Positions 1-10,314 of a stretch of 64,000 nt of DNA are shown in pieces. A program made the position numbers and the translations under genes. This stretch comes from Tolypocladium sp. Sup5 PDA-1 (taxonomy: Eukaryota; Ascomycota; Sordariomycetes; Hypocreales; Ophiocordycipitaceae). How positions within the stretch are numbered: position 1 is the stretch's first letter; each line of letters opens with the position of its first letter. The DNA lies in the NCBI GenBank assembly GCA_000750105.3, contig JPHH03000029.1, forward strand, positions 124,001-188,000, read 5' to 3'. The notes under the pieces were generated by a model. The model searched no databases, was not told the origin of the DNA, and saw nothing but the letters and a program-made list of their open reading frames with translations.

Positions 1-852
1 CGCCAGTCCACTGGGCGCTAGGCTCCCTCAGGCCGTCCAACGCCAGCCTCGACTCAGGAATTCCCCAATCCGCTCGATGTTCCTTGAGGAATTGGCTCCA
101 TCCGTATGCCATTTCACTTGAAAAATACGATCCCTGCGAGTTGGCCTTTTGTTTTGTTTTGTTTTGTTTTGTTTTGTTTTGTTTGTTCAGGTTCTGGTTT
201 CTGTCTCTGCTTAGCTGATGGGCATGTCTGGCTCAGCACGAGGAAATGTAGTCCGTACTCGTACATACATAGTTCGTAGTAGTCCGTACGTACTTTGAAT
301 CTATTATGCACAGGCCTCGCCGCGGCCCCCTGGGAGATCATCCTAATGTGCCAATCATCCACGCAACCCCCGGGCCCATAGGAGCAGGTTTTTTTTTTTT
401 TAGCCGCAAGATTGATGAGTGATTGATGATGATGTACGAAGTAGTCCGTAGCCCGAGCCAATTTCCCGGCATCTCGGGCAGCAATGAGATTAATCCCACC
501 GGGGGGGCTTTGACGGTGGGCGGCGTAGCCGAAGCCACATGGCATGACGGCAGCTCATTTCGTCAGCGTGGCTGCGGCCTCGGCACGTCGCAATCATCGT
601 CGACCGGGTGAGATCCTCAGGGGCTCTGCGCCGCCATCAACGGCATAGGTGGAGTACGAAGTAAGGACTACCATTCGTAGGGGTATTCCTAGCAGTATCC
701 ATGACCGCCGGCATGCATGCCCGCTCACTGCGAGCTCGGTAGCACCCGTACTGCGACATCAGATCTCCGTGTCACGCGACCGCCAGCAGCAAAAACGCGA
801 GCCGTGCAAAGCTAGATGATAGGCGTGTTAGTCCGTAGTTTGGGCCATATCA
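1..852. other. Intergenic, no gene seen
   Basis: I see no convincing coding region here. It carries a TTTTG microsatellite, a run of 13 T at 389-401, and several TAC(G/T)-type short motifs (for example TACGAAGTA near 434 and 651) that recur in other gene-free stretches of this window. Confidence 0.6.
147..185. repeat. TTTTG microsatellite
   Basis: About seven to eight consecutive copies of the pentamer TTTTG lie in gene-free sequence, read directly from the bases. No function is implied. Confidence 0.95.
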
Positions 853-1752
853 CTACAATGCCTCGCGAAATTGGTCCACTATCTGCTGACCCATGGTTCG
901 TCTTCTCTCTGCCTGGTGGCCCTCGGCTTGCCCTTGGACCCCAGTGGACGTGGCTGTCGCCGCGTTCTCCCCCTCCAGTCTCCGTCGCAGGCCCTCAAAC
1001 TCGGCGCTGCGCCTCTGCGCGCTCAACCCTACCATCCAGGCGGGCAGCCGCCACGCCACGAGGGCCGCGGGCAGGATGCCGCCCCTCCAGGCGTGTCCCA
1101 CCAGCCAGCCCACGCCGGCACCCACGACAGACCCAGGCCACTGCAGCAGCGCCAGGTGAAAGGCAAGGAGGTACTGGTACGACTTGTCCGAGAGAGTGAG
1201 CCCGGAAAAGGGCTCGCTGGTGGGCGGGGCCTGTGACGTGGCCACGCGGTACTTGTAGGTGTGCGGAACCACGGCGTAGAACTGCGCGAGGACGGCGAAG
1301 ACGACGGGGGTCGGGCCCGCGGGCATGTAGTTGAAGAGTCCCGCAGACAGCGGCCGAAGTACGGCCATTATGAGGGGCGGGAGGACGGCCGTGAAGAGCC
1401 ATGAGATGATGAGGAACGACTGATGATGACACATGGTCAGCGTCGTGTGCATGAAGCTCGAGTGCAGCGCGAAGCTTGGCAGCTGGTCTGGACTTACCGC
1501 GTACTTCCTGGGACCCCACATGCGCTCGACGACCCTGAGGTTGTACAGCGACATTGCTGCAAACAGCACTTCGGCCGAGTTGGTATAGCACATCTGGTAC
1601 GCCAGCAGCCTCCAGAACTGCCGGTAGCGCCAGAGGTGGGTGTCGATGTGGATGTAGAAGTAGTGCTTGACGTCGAGCATGCTGGCGGCAATGGACACCG
1701 AGACGAGGCCCAGGACCGCCAGGCGGGTCACGGGGGCGTTGGTGAAGGTCAT
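853..1752 (-). CDS. UBAC2/Dsc2-like rhomboid pseudoprotease (ER membrane)
   Basis: The exons are 1498-1752 and 853-1419. A 78-bp intron (1420-1497, GTAAGT...CAG) is divisible by three and stop-free, so an unspliced reading is also open, but splicing restores the rhomboid-like continuity GPRKYA-SFLIISWLF. The spliced protein is about 273 aa with several hydrophobic segments. The N-terminal HLWRYRQFWRLLAYQ and NSAEVLFAAMSLYNLRVVER blocks match the Derlin/UBAC2-type rhomboid-like fold. I see no catalytic Ser-His pair. In fungi such proteins (S. pombe Dsc2/Ucp14, Aspergillus DscB) are subunits of the Golgi Dsc E3 ligase that helps activate SREBP. A classical C-terminal UBA domain is not evident: the tail is charged and ends MGQQIVDQFREAL. 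The fold family is fairly safe, and the Dsc2 assignment is inference. Confidence 0.65.
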   Translation of the reverse strand: MTFTNAPVTRLAVLGLVSVSIAASMLDVKHYFYIHIDTHLWRYRQFWRLLAYQMCYTNSAEVLFAAMSLYNLRVVERMWGPRKYAVSPDQLPSFALHSSFMHTTLTMCHHQSFLIISWLFTAVLPPLIMAVLRPLSAGLFNYMPAGPTPVVFAVLAQFYAVVPHTYKYRVATSQAPPTSEPFSGLTLSDKSYQYLLAFHLALLQWPGSVVGAGVGWLVGHAWRGGILPAALVAWRLPAWMVGLSAQRRSAEFEGLRRRLEGENAATATSTGVQGQAEGHQAERRRTMGQQIVDQFREAL

Positions 1753-3544
1753 GATGGGTTCGTGAGCTCGAGGGTGTCGCGGCTGTTGCTACCGGTTCAT
1801 GCTGCAAGAGGCGTGGCCTGATGCCGCGACGAGCCTCTCGGAGGCGTCGGGGTGCGTGCGCCTGCGCCCTTTGTCCTGCCGAGAGCTGGGCAAAGAAACG
1901 TCCCAAAGGCAGCCCGTTGGCGTACGTCGAGAGATTCGGAGAAGGCGGGATGCCAGCCTTGTAGTGCGTCAAGGCAATTGGCGTTGTGGATGCAGAGGTG
2001 TAGTAGCTATGTATGTATGGTGGCAGCGCTCGTTGAACAGCTTCGCTGGCCGTATCGGGCGCATGTGGCATGATGACGAGCGTCACGTGCAGGGACCGTG
2101 CAGGGACTGGACCCCCCAACGCCAACTAGGTACTATCAACTCCAAGCTCGGGACGGGTCGCGGGGCTTGCCGATGCAGAGAGTAGGCGGGGCGTTGGATG
2201 GACGTTTTTCTCACTCTCAACTCCTCGGATTTTCTTTCAAATTTCCGCCTGTTCTCTGTACGAAACATAAAGAGCTGGTACTTCCTGGGTCTTGGAGTAT
2301 GGTTGAACTCGACGCTCTGCCCTACGTCCTTTGGACTAAAGGTGCTGGAGCTGACCCGATGCAGTTCGGGCCTGTGCTTATAGATGCCCTATGCGCTGCG
2401 CCGCTGCCCAGGGGAATACCAAGCGGCGACCAAAACACCACGACGGCTTGTACTCGTAGAAACAACATCGGAAACAGTGGAGTTGCCTGTCTGTGACCTG
2501 GAACTACGAAATCATCGGAAATAATAGCCCATGTTTGCTACGGCTGACGCATTGACGTGGAAACTGGTGGCCCCACCAAAAAGCCTCCAATGATGGGGTA
2601 TCTCTTCCTGGCAGACCTCATCGCCCACTGAAACCTCCACTATCCAACCGCCAACCCCAGCCTGGAGCAAACACCGGTAGCCTCCCCTCCCGACGCAACG
2701 GCCTGTCTTTCTGCGACAAACGAGAACCAGCATAGGCGTTGTTTGCCCGCTGCATTAATTGATTTCTTCTTTTTTTTCTTTCATTATTGTTCTTGGCCGT
2801 CCTTGTTGTGCGTTCTTGGCCTACCAGGGCGCCCGCCCCCTCCTTTGCTAGACACCAATTGCCATCTACATCACCGAGCAGATTTGGAGAAGGCGAAGCT
2901 TGGATATTGGGGCAGGAAGCGGATCGCGAGCCAGCCTTTGTCGAGGAACCAGGGATCAAGCCAAAGAGAGGAAGACCGTGTCCCCTCGCTGCGGCTGCAT
3001 TGCATGATACCCTCGTCCGCCACTGTCTTGCGAACCGAGCTATCCCCTACCTGCATCTCTATACTCTCGTCCTACAGCACAAGCGCGCCCAGAAGTCGCC
3101 CGCCCATCCGTCCATCCATCCATCCATCCAGCATCTAGCGTCTTGGTCCGGCAAGTCATCGATCCACCCTCAAGCACGCGCTTCCTTTCGACGTCGCCAG
3201 GCCCGTCGCTCCGCCACCGTTGCCGCCGCTGGCCGAGAATCCAACATCGCCTCCCCCACCTCCGTCTCTCGGCCTGCAGAACCAGTTTGGATCCTCTTAC
3301 CTCACGTCCCCTGCTTCGGGCTTCTATTTCTTCCTCGCTATTTCCTACTAGAGGCATAATTACTAAGTTACCAAAGTATGCCTCTGTCCAACGTGGGCTC
3401 CATCGTCCTCCACCACGTCGTCTTCCTCACCCACCTCGTCTACATCAACCTCGCCTTCTCCCATGCCGAGCCCAGCCTGCTCGTCGTCCTCTACTTCATC
3501 TCCAAGCTGCTGGCCCGCCGGCCCGAGGATCTCGATCCGGCGTC
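1753..3544. other. Intergenic and transporter leader
   Basis: This is the divergent region between the Dsc2-like gene (-) and the transporter (+). It has a pyrimidine-rich stretch near 2766-2795 and a CCAT/ATCC repeat at 3104-3130. A TACTAAG-N7-AAAG sequence ending at 3376 could be the 3' end of a leader intron. The only coding-like segment is the small ORF at 3378-3572, listed separately. Confidence 0.5.
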
Positions 3545-3572
3545 ATGGCCCCCCAGCGCTCCCAAGTGGTAA
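3378..3572 (+). CDS. 64-codon upstream ORF overlapping the transporter start
   Basis: This small open frame begins just before the transporter and ends 28 nt inside its N-terminus in another frame. It encodes a hydrophobic peptide (VGSIVLHHVVFLTHLVYINL, then LLVVLYFISKLLARR). Its codons are almost all C- or G-ending, as in the conserved genes of this window, which is unusual for a chance ORF. It could be a regulatory upstream ORF, the first cistron of a bicistronic mRNA, or an exon of an unrecognised gene. A possible 3' splice site (TACTAAG...AAAG) sits directly in front of its ATG. I do not recognise the peptide. Confidence 0.45.
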   Translation: MPLSNVGSIVLHHVVFLTHLVYINLAFSHAEPSLLVVLYFISKLLARRPEDLDPASWPPSAPKW

Positions 3573-5356
3573 CGCGGCCCGGCTCCCGCGCCGCCTCGCC
3601 CGGCTGCGGATATGAGTCGCCAAGCGAGGACAACCAGCCCGGCTTCTTCCTGTCGCCGTCTCCGACCCCGAGTATCCACCGGTCCCGTCCCCCGGCCGCC
3701 CGGCCGCCTTTCCTAGCCAGGCCCTCCTATGTCGCGGCAGCACCTCCAGAAAGACTCCCGTTCAACGCCGCCGTGCCGAGGTCCAACCAGTCCAGCCTCA
3801 ACGACGTAGTGGCCAAGGCTGAAAAGATGCTCCCCAACGGCAAGGTCACTATCAAGGACCGTATTGCTTGTGATCAATGGACCTACTTCACCATGGTACG
3901 CCACCACCTCACACATCCGATATACATGCTCTGGTTGACCGACATGACCTCCCTCTAGACAATGGCTACCGGCGGCATAGCCAACGTCATTCATGCTCGT
4001 ATGTTACATCAAGCCATGTTCAAGTTCCTAGCTCATCGTGACCAGTCTCCTACCGCGCGCCTTGGATCACCGGCATCGGTACCTTCTTCTGTATCCTGAA
4101 CATCGTCTTCTTCCTCACCAACTGCGTGCTGCTGTCCACGCGCTTCTACCTGCGTCCCGGGAGCTTTACGCATTCGTTTACGGACCAAGTTGAATCTCTC
4201 TTCATCCCAGCCTTCGTATGTACCCGTCCGTATCTGTCCATTATAATATGACCCTAACCTCTCAACGTCTAGTTTGTTTCGTAAGCCGAATCACCCGCAT
4301 GACCGCAGCTCGTCATGTCCCCCTGCTAACCCCTACTAGCATCGCCATCATCATGATCAACATATGCGAGTACGGCGTCCCCCATTCCGGCGTTTGGCTG
4401 CTTAGGACCATGGAAGTCATGTTCTGGTTCTATGTCGCCGTGAGCGCCTTTGCCAGTGCGGGCATGTATCTTATCCTGTGGTCCACATTGTGAGTGCCCA
4501 GATGCTGTCGACCTCGCAGCAAAGCTTGCTGACCGTTGCAGGATATTCCCGGTCCACATGATGACGCCGACTTGGGTCTTCCCCGCGTATCCCCTGCTCC
4601 TCACTGCACCATTCGCGGCGAATCTCATAGACGCGGCCGACGTGTCGGGACACGCCCTGTCTCTCAACACCACCGCGGTCGCTCTCTGTGCCGCCACCAC
4701 CCAAGGCACGGGATGCCTCATTGCCTTTATGATATCTGCTGCCTTCCTCTATCGGCTGATGACCCAGAAGCTGCCGAGGGACATGCAGCGGCCTGGTGTC
4801 GTGAGTCTTCTGCTGTCTCTGGCTGAGACTACGACCAACACCTGCTAACAATCCTGCCAGTTCATTTCAATAGGGCCGTTTGGATTCACCGCCGCGGGTA
4901 TAGCACAGCTCGGCAGCCAAGCCAAAACAATCCTCCCCCACGACTTTCTCGGCGCCGAAAACACTGGCGACATCATCAAGGTCGTCTCCATCCTCGTCGG
5001 CCTCTGGCTCTGGGGCCTCTCCATGTGGTTCTTCCTCGTCTCCGTCGGCTCTCTCTGGAAGTACATCCGGACCGGCAGCAGCATGCCCTTTCAGATGACG
5101 TGGTGGTCCTTTGTATTTCCCAACACAGCCATGGTACGTCTCGCCGACCCTTACTCCGTCCGCCGATCACCGCCTGATATTGTTCCTCTAGGTCACTGCC
5201 ACGGAAGTCATGGGCGACATCTTCGAAAGCAAGGGCATCCAACTCTTCGGGGGCATCATGACCGTGGCCCTCATCGTCGTGTGGATCGGCGTCTTCGCCA
5301 CCATGATCCACTGCCTCAGGACGAAGAAGCTGCTCTGGCCAAAGGACAACGTCTAG
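3545..5356 (+). CDS. TDT-family C4-dicarboxylate / sulfite transporter
   Basis: The exons are 3545-3895, 3959-3998, 4046-4215, 4273-4280, 4340-4489, 4542-4800, 4861-5133 and 5192-5356, giving 471 aa. The N-terminal ~95 residues are Pro/Ser-rich and cytosolic. About ten membrane segments follow, starting at DQWTYFTMTMATGGIANVIH. Family blocks include PTWVFPAYPLLLTAPFAA, GPFGFTAAGIAQLG and WWSFVFPNTAMVTATEVMG. The family (TellA/SLAC1/TDT) includes the malate permease Mae1 and the sulfite pump Ssu1; the FPNTAMVTAT block looks slightly more Mae1-like, but the substrate cannot be fixed from sequence. The fourth exon is only 8 nt. The first ATG of the open frame is used, and the overlapping upstream ORF may control initiation. 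It is convergent with the PP2C gene. Confidence 0.85.
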
Positions 5357-6020
5357 GCGACGAAGCCCCTGGTTCCTCGCAGCCTTCACTCGCTCTTTCT
5401 AGCGGCCTTTGTGCTTTTGCCGCGTAGTCGGTGCTCGGCGTTGGAGGTCTCATTGAACACAATAAATTGGGCGCGATAGAGGACATGGTGACATACCCCT
5501 GGCGTTTCGTGAGGTTCGGGCAACAACACTATGAATATAGCGAGCTCATTATTGTATTCTCTTTATACGCTGAAGCTGAAGCTTTGCTCTAACGTGGTAG
5601 GAATAAGGAGTATCAGCACCACCAAGTCTTAGTAGTAGTCGATAATACAGCGCAGTATCGCCACCTGCTCTCTTCTGATATTGCGCCCGCCGGCGTTTTC
5701 GACGTCTTTTTCGGCGCAACAACCAAGTTCTCTCTCCTGGGAATCTTTGACACAGAAATACAATCATAACGAACAAACAGATCCAAACCAACCAACACGC
5801 TAGCGCCTTTAGAAGGCACCCAGTTTGTTTATATCTCGCTCGCGCGCGCGCACGTCTGTAGAAAGAAACAAGGGGGTGGCAGCGAGGGAGGACGGCACGG
5901 TGGTGGGCGAGCTCACGCCAGGCACCACGCAAACGACGCCGTCAAAAGTATCCCCTCCAGCGCCAGCATGCCCCGGCTGTGCCCCCGCGGCGACTTCAGT
6001 AATGCCCCAGGCTGGGACGA
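5357..6020. other. Convergent intergenic region
   Basis: These are the 3' flanks of the transporter (+) and PP2C (-) genes. Apart from a short CG dinucleotide run near 5836-5850, nothing stands out. Confidence 0.6.
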
Positions 6021-7924
6021 CTAGAGCTTGGCCTTGGGCGGGTCTTGCTCGGCCGTGGCGTCGAGGTTGAGCGTCACTTCGCCCGTCTTTTCGCCGTTGC
6101 CGAAGAAGATGACCTGGACGGTCAAGTCGTCCCTGAGACACGCTGGTCAGCACCACGAAACGCAAGGCTGTCGGTGGGTATTTGGGAGGGTGTATCTGGA
6201 CTTACCGGTATCTCCTTGAAAAGGGGGATGGGAGGGTGAGAAGAGCACGCACTTGCTCGTCGTTTGTCCCGCCGAGCGCGTTGCGTACCAGGTGCGTCGC
6301 GACGTTCTTGTCCTTGACGGCGAAGCGGTCCTTTGCATCCGGGTTGATTCCCCACTGCTGCACGCGGATGGGCGTCCTCTGGCCGTCCAGCCCCTCGCCC
6401 TTGCTCTGCTCGACGGGGAGCGGCTTGTTCTGCGAACCAAAGATCTTGGCCCATGTGTTCTCAAACTGCGAGCTTGACGAGCCGGCGGCCTGGGTCTCGA
6501 TCCACTGGCCCACGAGGCCCACGACCTCGTCGTTGGTCAACATCTCCCACAGGCCGTCTGTCGCAAGAACGAGGAAGTCACCCTTTTGCGGCTCAATCTT
6601 GGTCGTGGTGATGATCGGCTCCGCCGTCACATAAGGAGGCGTCTTGAGCAGCGGGGACGGGCTGCGGCCGAAGAAGTTGTCGCGCAACCTGCCCGCAACA
6701 TCTCGACTCCACTTGTACACGGCGTCGCCAAAGGCGCGACTCGGTTCCAACCCTCCCAGCACGCGGCCGTTGCGGACCACGTTCTCTTCCCCCGGGTGTT
6801 CCTTGCGCATGCGTGCGGCTTCGTTGGGGTTGCCGCCCGTCTGGTCCTCCGAGAGCGCGGCCGCGGTCCACTTACCAGACACCGATCGGCGCCCGAGGAC
6901 GGCGCGCGAGTCGCCTGTGCAGGCGACACGGAGGAGCTTGCTTCTGCTGTCGTAGAACGAGAGCAAGGCGCAAGATCCGGAGAGGGCCGGTTGTAGCAGC
7001 TCGGCGGCGACGGCCTTGGAACTAGCCTTGAAGACCTTCTCGACGCTTTTGTGCACAATCTCATGGTCCAGGCGGTTGAAGCCCGTCTTGATGGCCAAGT
7101 CGATGGCTTCCGGAGCGGGCGGGTTGCTCTTGGCGGCTTTGTAGGTGTCATTGAGTTCCCTGGCGACATAGCTAATCAGGCTCTCACGAAGGGTCGCAGA
7201 CGTAGTCCAGCCACTAGAAGCGCAATCAGTACGATGCCACGGCAGCATGCCCACGGCAGCACACTCACGAATGGCCATCAAATACGCCCCAGAACATCCA
7301 GTCGCTTCCATCAGAACCTGATGCCCGGCTGGGGACCTCGACAATCTTCTCGGCGTGATCGTCCTCGATAGGGTCGTTGCTCGGCAGCTGAACCAGGTCA
7401 TATCGCGTCACGCCCTCGCCACGGTTCACGGAAAAGGACTGCTCCAAGCGCCGCAGCTTCTGCGTCGCCTGCTCGGGCGTCAGCATCTCGACAATCCTCC
7501 GTCCGTCGTCGCTCGTCGGCTTCGATATCGGTCCTTCGCCCACGATGGTTCCCTGTCTGATCTCGTCTGCGCCGACTACCAAGACGGTGCGGGTGGGCAA
7601 AGCATCCCCGGTCGCCGTACCAGCCCCCTGCGTCGAGGTGAAGCTCCGCGAGACGGCCTGTCCGCCCGGGACGCTGGATGAGTTGTACGAGTACCAGGCG
7701 CCGTATCCGACGACGAGGCTGGAGACGAGCGCGGCGGGCAGGCGGCGGAAGTACATGGAGGACCTTAGCGGCTCATTGGCGCTGGGCTGCTGGCGCTGGG
7801 CGTGGTGGCTGGCGGCGGAGAAGAGCGCGCGGCGGGAGGCTCGTGGCGAGCTGCGGGAGAGATTGCGGACGGCGCTGAGGTAAGTCGATGTCGTCCGCAA
7901 CGCTCTGAGGGCCGCGCGGTGCAT
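6021..7924 (-). CDS. PTC5: Mitochondrial PP2C-type protein phosphatase (PDH phosphatase-like)
   Basis: The exons are 7269-7924, 6206-7213 and 6021-6132, giving 591 aa. The start is the first in-frame ATG and opens an Arg/Ser/Ala-rich mitochondrial presequence (MHRAALRALRTTSTY), with a hydrophobic segment near residues 75-90 (LVSSLVVGYGAWYSY). PP2C motifs in order are WGVFDGHSGW (metal-binding Asp/Gly), SGSCALLSFYD, ACTGDSRAVLGR, GNPNEAARMRKEHP, FLVLATDGLWEMLTNDEVV and, across the last intron, SRRYRDDLTVQVIFF. The layout matches yeast Ptc5, the mitochondrial phosphatase that reactivates pyruvate dehydrogenase E1alpha. A CGACGG repeat lies in the leader, and the frame upstream of the ATG stays open for about 90 codons without another ATG. 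The phosphatase call is firm and the Ptc5 orthology is likely. Confidence 0.88.
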
Positions 7925-7988
7925 CGGGACGGAGGAGGGTTGGTGGAGGACGATGGACGACTGTGGCTCCGGCGGTCCTGCGGCTTCT

Positions 7989-8029
<41 letters not shown>

Positions 8030-8688
8030 TGCTGCGGATTGAGCTCGCGACGAGGATCCGCAGAAATGAGATGAAGCAGAACGCCGGCCGCTGCGGGTGA
8101 TGTTCGTCCCGTGGATGGTGAGGGCGGAGAGTGGAGGAGGAGGAGGATCTGCCGTGGTGGAAGCTCGAGGTGCCGCCGCTACCAAATCAACCAACCGCTA
8201 TTGGTGCTGGCACGGTTTGGTGCACAGCGGGGTGCTATCGCTATCAAGCTCTCTCACCGACACTTCTTGCTGAACAAGATGTGCTTGAGAAGGAGCCGCA
8301 AAACCGGCGCCGATACACCGTGAATGCCATTCCGTCCACTTGACCAGGCTGCAGATGAGCACCATGTCGTCTTCTGCGGCTCGCACGTGAGCTCCCGTCC
8401 TGTGCATCGCTGCGGAGGGCATCCAGTGAACACCGCTCCAGCGCACCGAGGTTCTGCCAGGCATATCAGTGGACCAACCAGCTCATGAACCCACCAATAC
8501 CCCAGAGTCCAGACCACGACTCACCCGTACCTTGGACATCACATGCCAAACGTCCCTCTGTCGACTTACATACTAGCCGACCTGAATGCGCCACAACACC
8601 ATCCGCCTTGCTTTACCTTGAGCAATACAGGATCACGTCGTGCTCAACTTATACACCAGTTCCAGTCGCCTAGCCAGCTCCGCTCACA
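7925..8688. promoter_or_regulatory. Divergent promoter region, PP2C / Pex39-like
   Basis: The PP2C (-) and KPWE-protein (+) genes share this 764-bp head-to-head region. It contains the CGACGG repeat. No specific factor site is claimed. Confidence 0.5.
7989..8030. repeat. CGACGG hexanucleotide repeat
   Basis: About seven consecutive copies of a six-base unit lie in the presumed PP2C leader. On the minus strand the repeat is in frame with the PP2C start and would read as an Ala-Val run if translation began upstream at a non-AUG codon. Confidence 0.9.
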
Positions 8689-9527
8689 ATGGCGCAACAA
8701 CCACCCCAAACCGCCTCGGGCGCAGACCGCATCCGCTCTCTCACAGACGACGACTCCATATTCCAGGCCTTCGACGCCTACCCCTGGGCCAAGGACAAGG
8801 CATTCCTGGTGCGCCATCTCAACCACGCTCACTTCACATGCGTGGCCCGTCCGCTAATGCGTCGCTCAGTCCGGCCTCTCCGCCATCCTCGGCGAGCCCA
8901 ACTCACAAAACCCCCAAGGCTCGCCCGCCGACATGGCCACCCACGCTCGCGTCTTCTACTACGCCCAGCGCATAGGCGTGCAAATCGACTTCGCCAGGTA
9001 CCAAGCTTGGCTCTCCCAGCGCCCAGACCACCGGCCGCCCCAGGTCATCCCCGACGAGTACCTCTCCCGCAGCAGTAGCATGGGGGACCAAGCGGACCAG
9101 TCGTCGGCCCCCGTCCTGCCATGGCAGCGGGCAGCACCCAAAGCAGATCTCTACGTTGACCGCAGCGCCGCCTCCCAACCCCCCTCGGGTGCCGGCGGCG
9201 AGCCAAATTATCCCATGGCCTTTGCCGAGATGCTCAAGCTGCTGCAGGAAGGCAAGCCCATCCCCGGCATCAGGCAAATCCCAAACACCATCGCCAGAGA
9301 CCCAGTAAGCCCCCCTGGCACCCCTTGTGCGGCTCCAGGCCCCTCATGCTTACCTGACTTTGCAGTCGGTGAAGCCAGTCGGCTCGCGGGCTGCTCCTAA
9401 AAAGCCGTGGGAAAGGGACACGGCACTTGCTCCTCCTGAGATGGATTTGCCCAAATCGCTCGATACGGAATTCCCACCGCTTGATGCCGAGGCTTCTGAT
9501 GCGGCCACCGAGGCCACCCTATCATGA
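8689..9527 (+). CDS. KPWE-motif protein, Pex39-like (peroxisomal PTS2 import factor)
   Basis: The exons are 8689-8808, 8870-9304 and 9366-9527, giving 238 aa. The N-terminal ~85 residues form a compact segment (FQAFDAYPWAKDKAFL, then YYAQRIGVQIDFARYQAWL). The centre holds the conserved block YPMAFAEMLKLLQEGKPIPG followed by IRQIPNTIARD. A short linker leads to KKPWERDTAL and an acidic tail. The combination of EML-K-L-QEGK-PIPGI and KPWE is the signature I associate with Pex39 (yeast Yjr012c, human C6orf226), a cytosolic factor that helps Pex7 deliver PTS2 cargo; Pex13 carries a related KPWE motif. The motifs are seen directly, and the orthology is inferred from memory of the family. No transmembrane segment is present, consistent with a soluble protein. 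Confidence 0.65.
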
Positions 9528-10314
9528 TGAAGAAGGGATGTATGAAAAGGAGAACGGTGAATTATGACATTTGCATGCTTGGCGTTGGAGCATCTTCTCA
9601 GAGGTGTAATTAAATCATCAACGTGCGGCAACCTCAGCTCACCATCGAAGAGGGAGCGACAGCTCAGAAAGGGCGTCCATCTCACACGCCACCAGCACAG
9701 TCCCAAAACTAAAACAAAATACTGTATTAATGAGCCTCGCGGCTACCCAGCACACCTAACTTTTCTCGGTGTTCCGTCCTCGGCGCGAGCCTGCTGAGCG
9801 TAAAGCAACATACAACCTCCCATACAAACCCTGTACAGCTTCTCTTTTTCCCGTTCTAAAACTTCTGTAAGAACTATCCGCCAAGCAAGCCGCGGCAGGC
9901 TCGATCTCGGTGTCGGGGACACCAAACTTCGAACTGTCAAGACTTCAGCGGCCAGCTTGGCATATGCTGGCCCATTATCCATGGAATGGAAGCTTCCCTC
10001 GCGATTAACAGCTGCAGACTCCTCCATATTGCAAAATCCATAACCATGATGTGTCCAATGCGCCCAGGCAGGCAGTAGCCAGCCGAGCGTAGGATGACGT
10101 GTGATCTGTAAATTACCTGCGCGGGAAAATGTTCCTAAGAAGAAGTCGACAGATTCTTGTTCGGTCCGTCATTTTGGTGTGAGAAACGAGAGGCGAAATC
10201 AGATAAAGGAATCGACAAAATGCGCCTTGGCGAGCGCTGCATCGGCCAAGGCCCCATGCGCCATGGGCGTTTATGTCATGTGTTGCCCACCATCCAGCCG
10301 GCACCAGTTCTGGC
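9528..10314. other. Convergent intergenic region
   Basis: This holds the 3' flanks of the Pex39-like (+) and PUF (-) genes. I see no coding-like frame or structured repeat. Confidence 0.6.

Noticed and set aside
2787..3359. A 190-codon frame upstream of the transporter
   Set aside because: Low-complexity His/Ser/Arg-rich translation with no ATG-proximal conservation. It looks like leader sequence with ATCC repeats.
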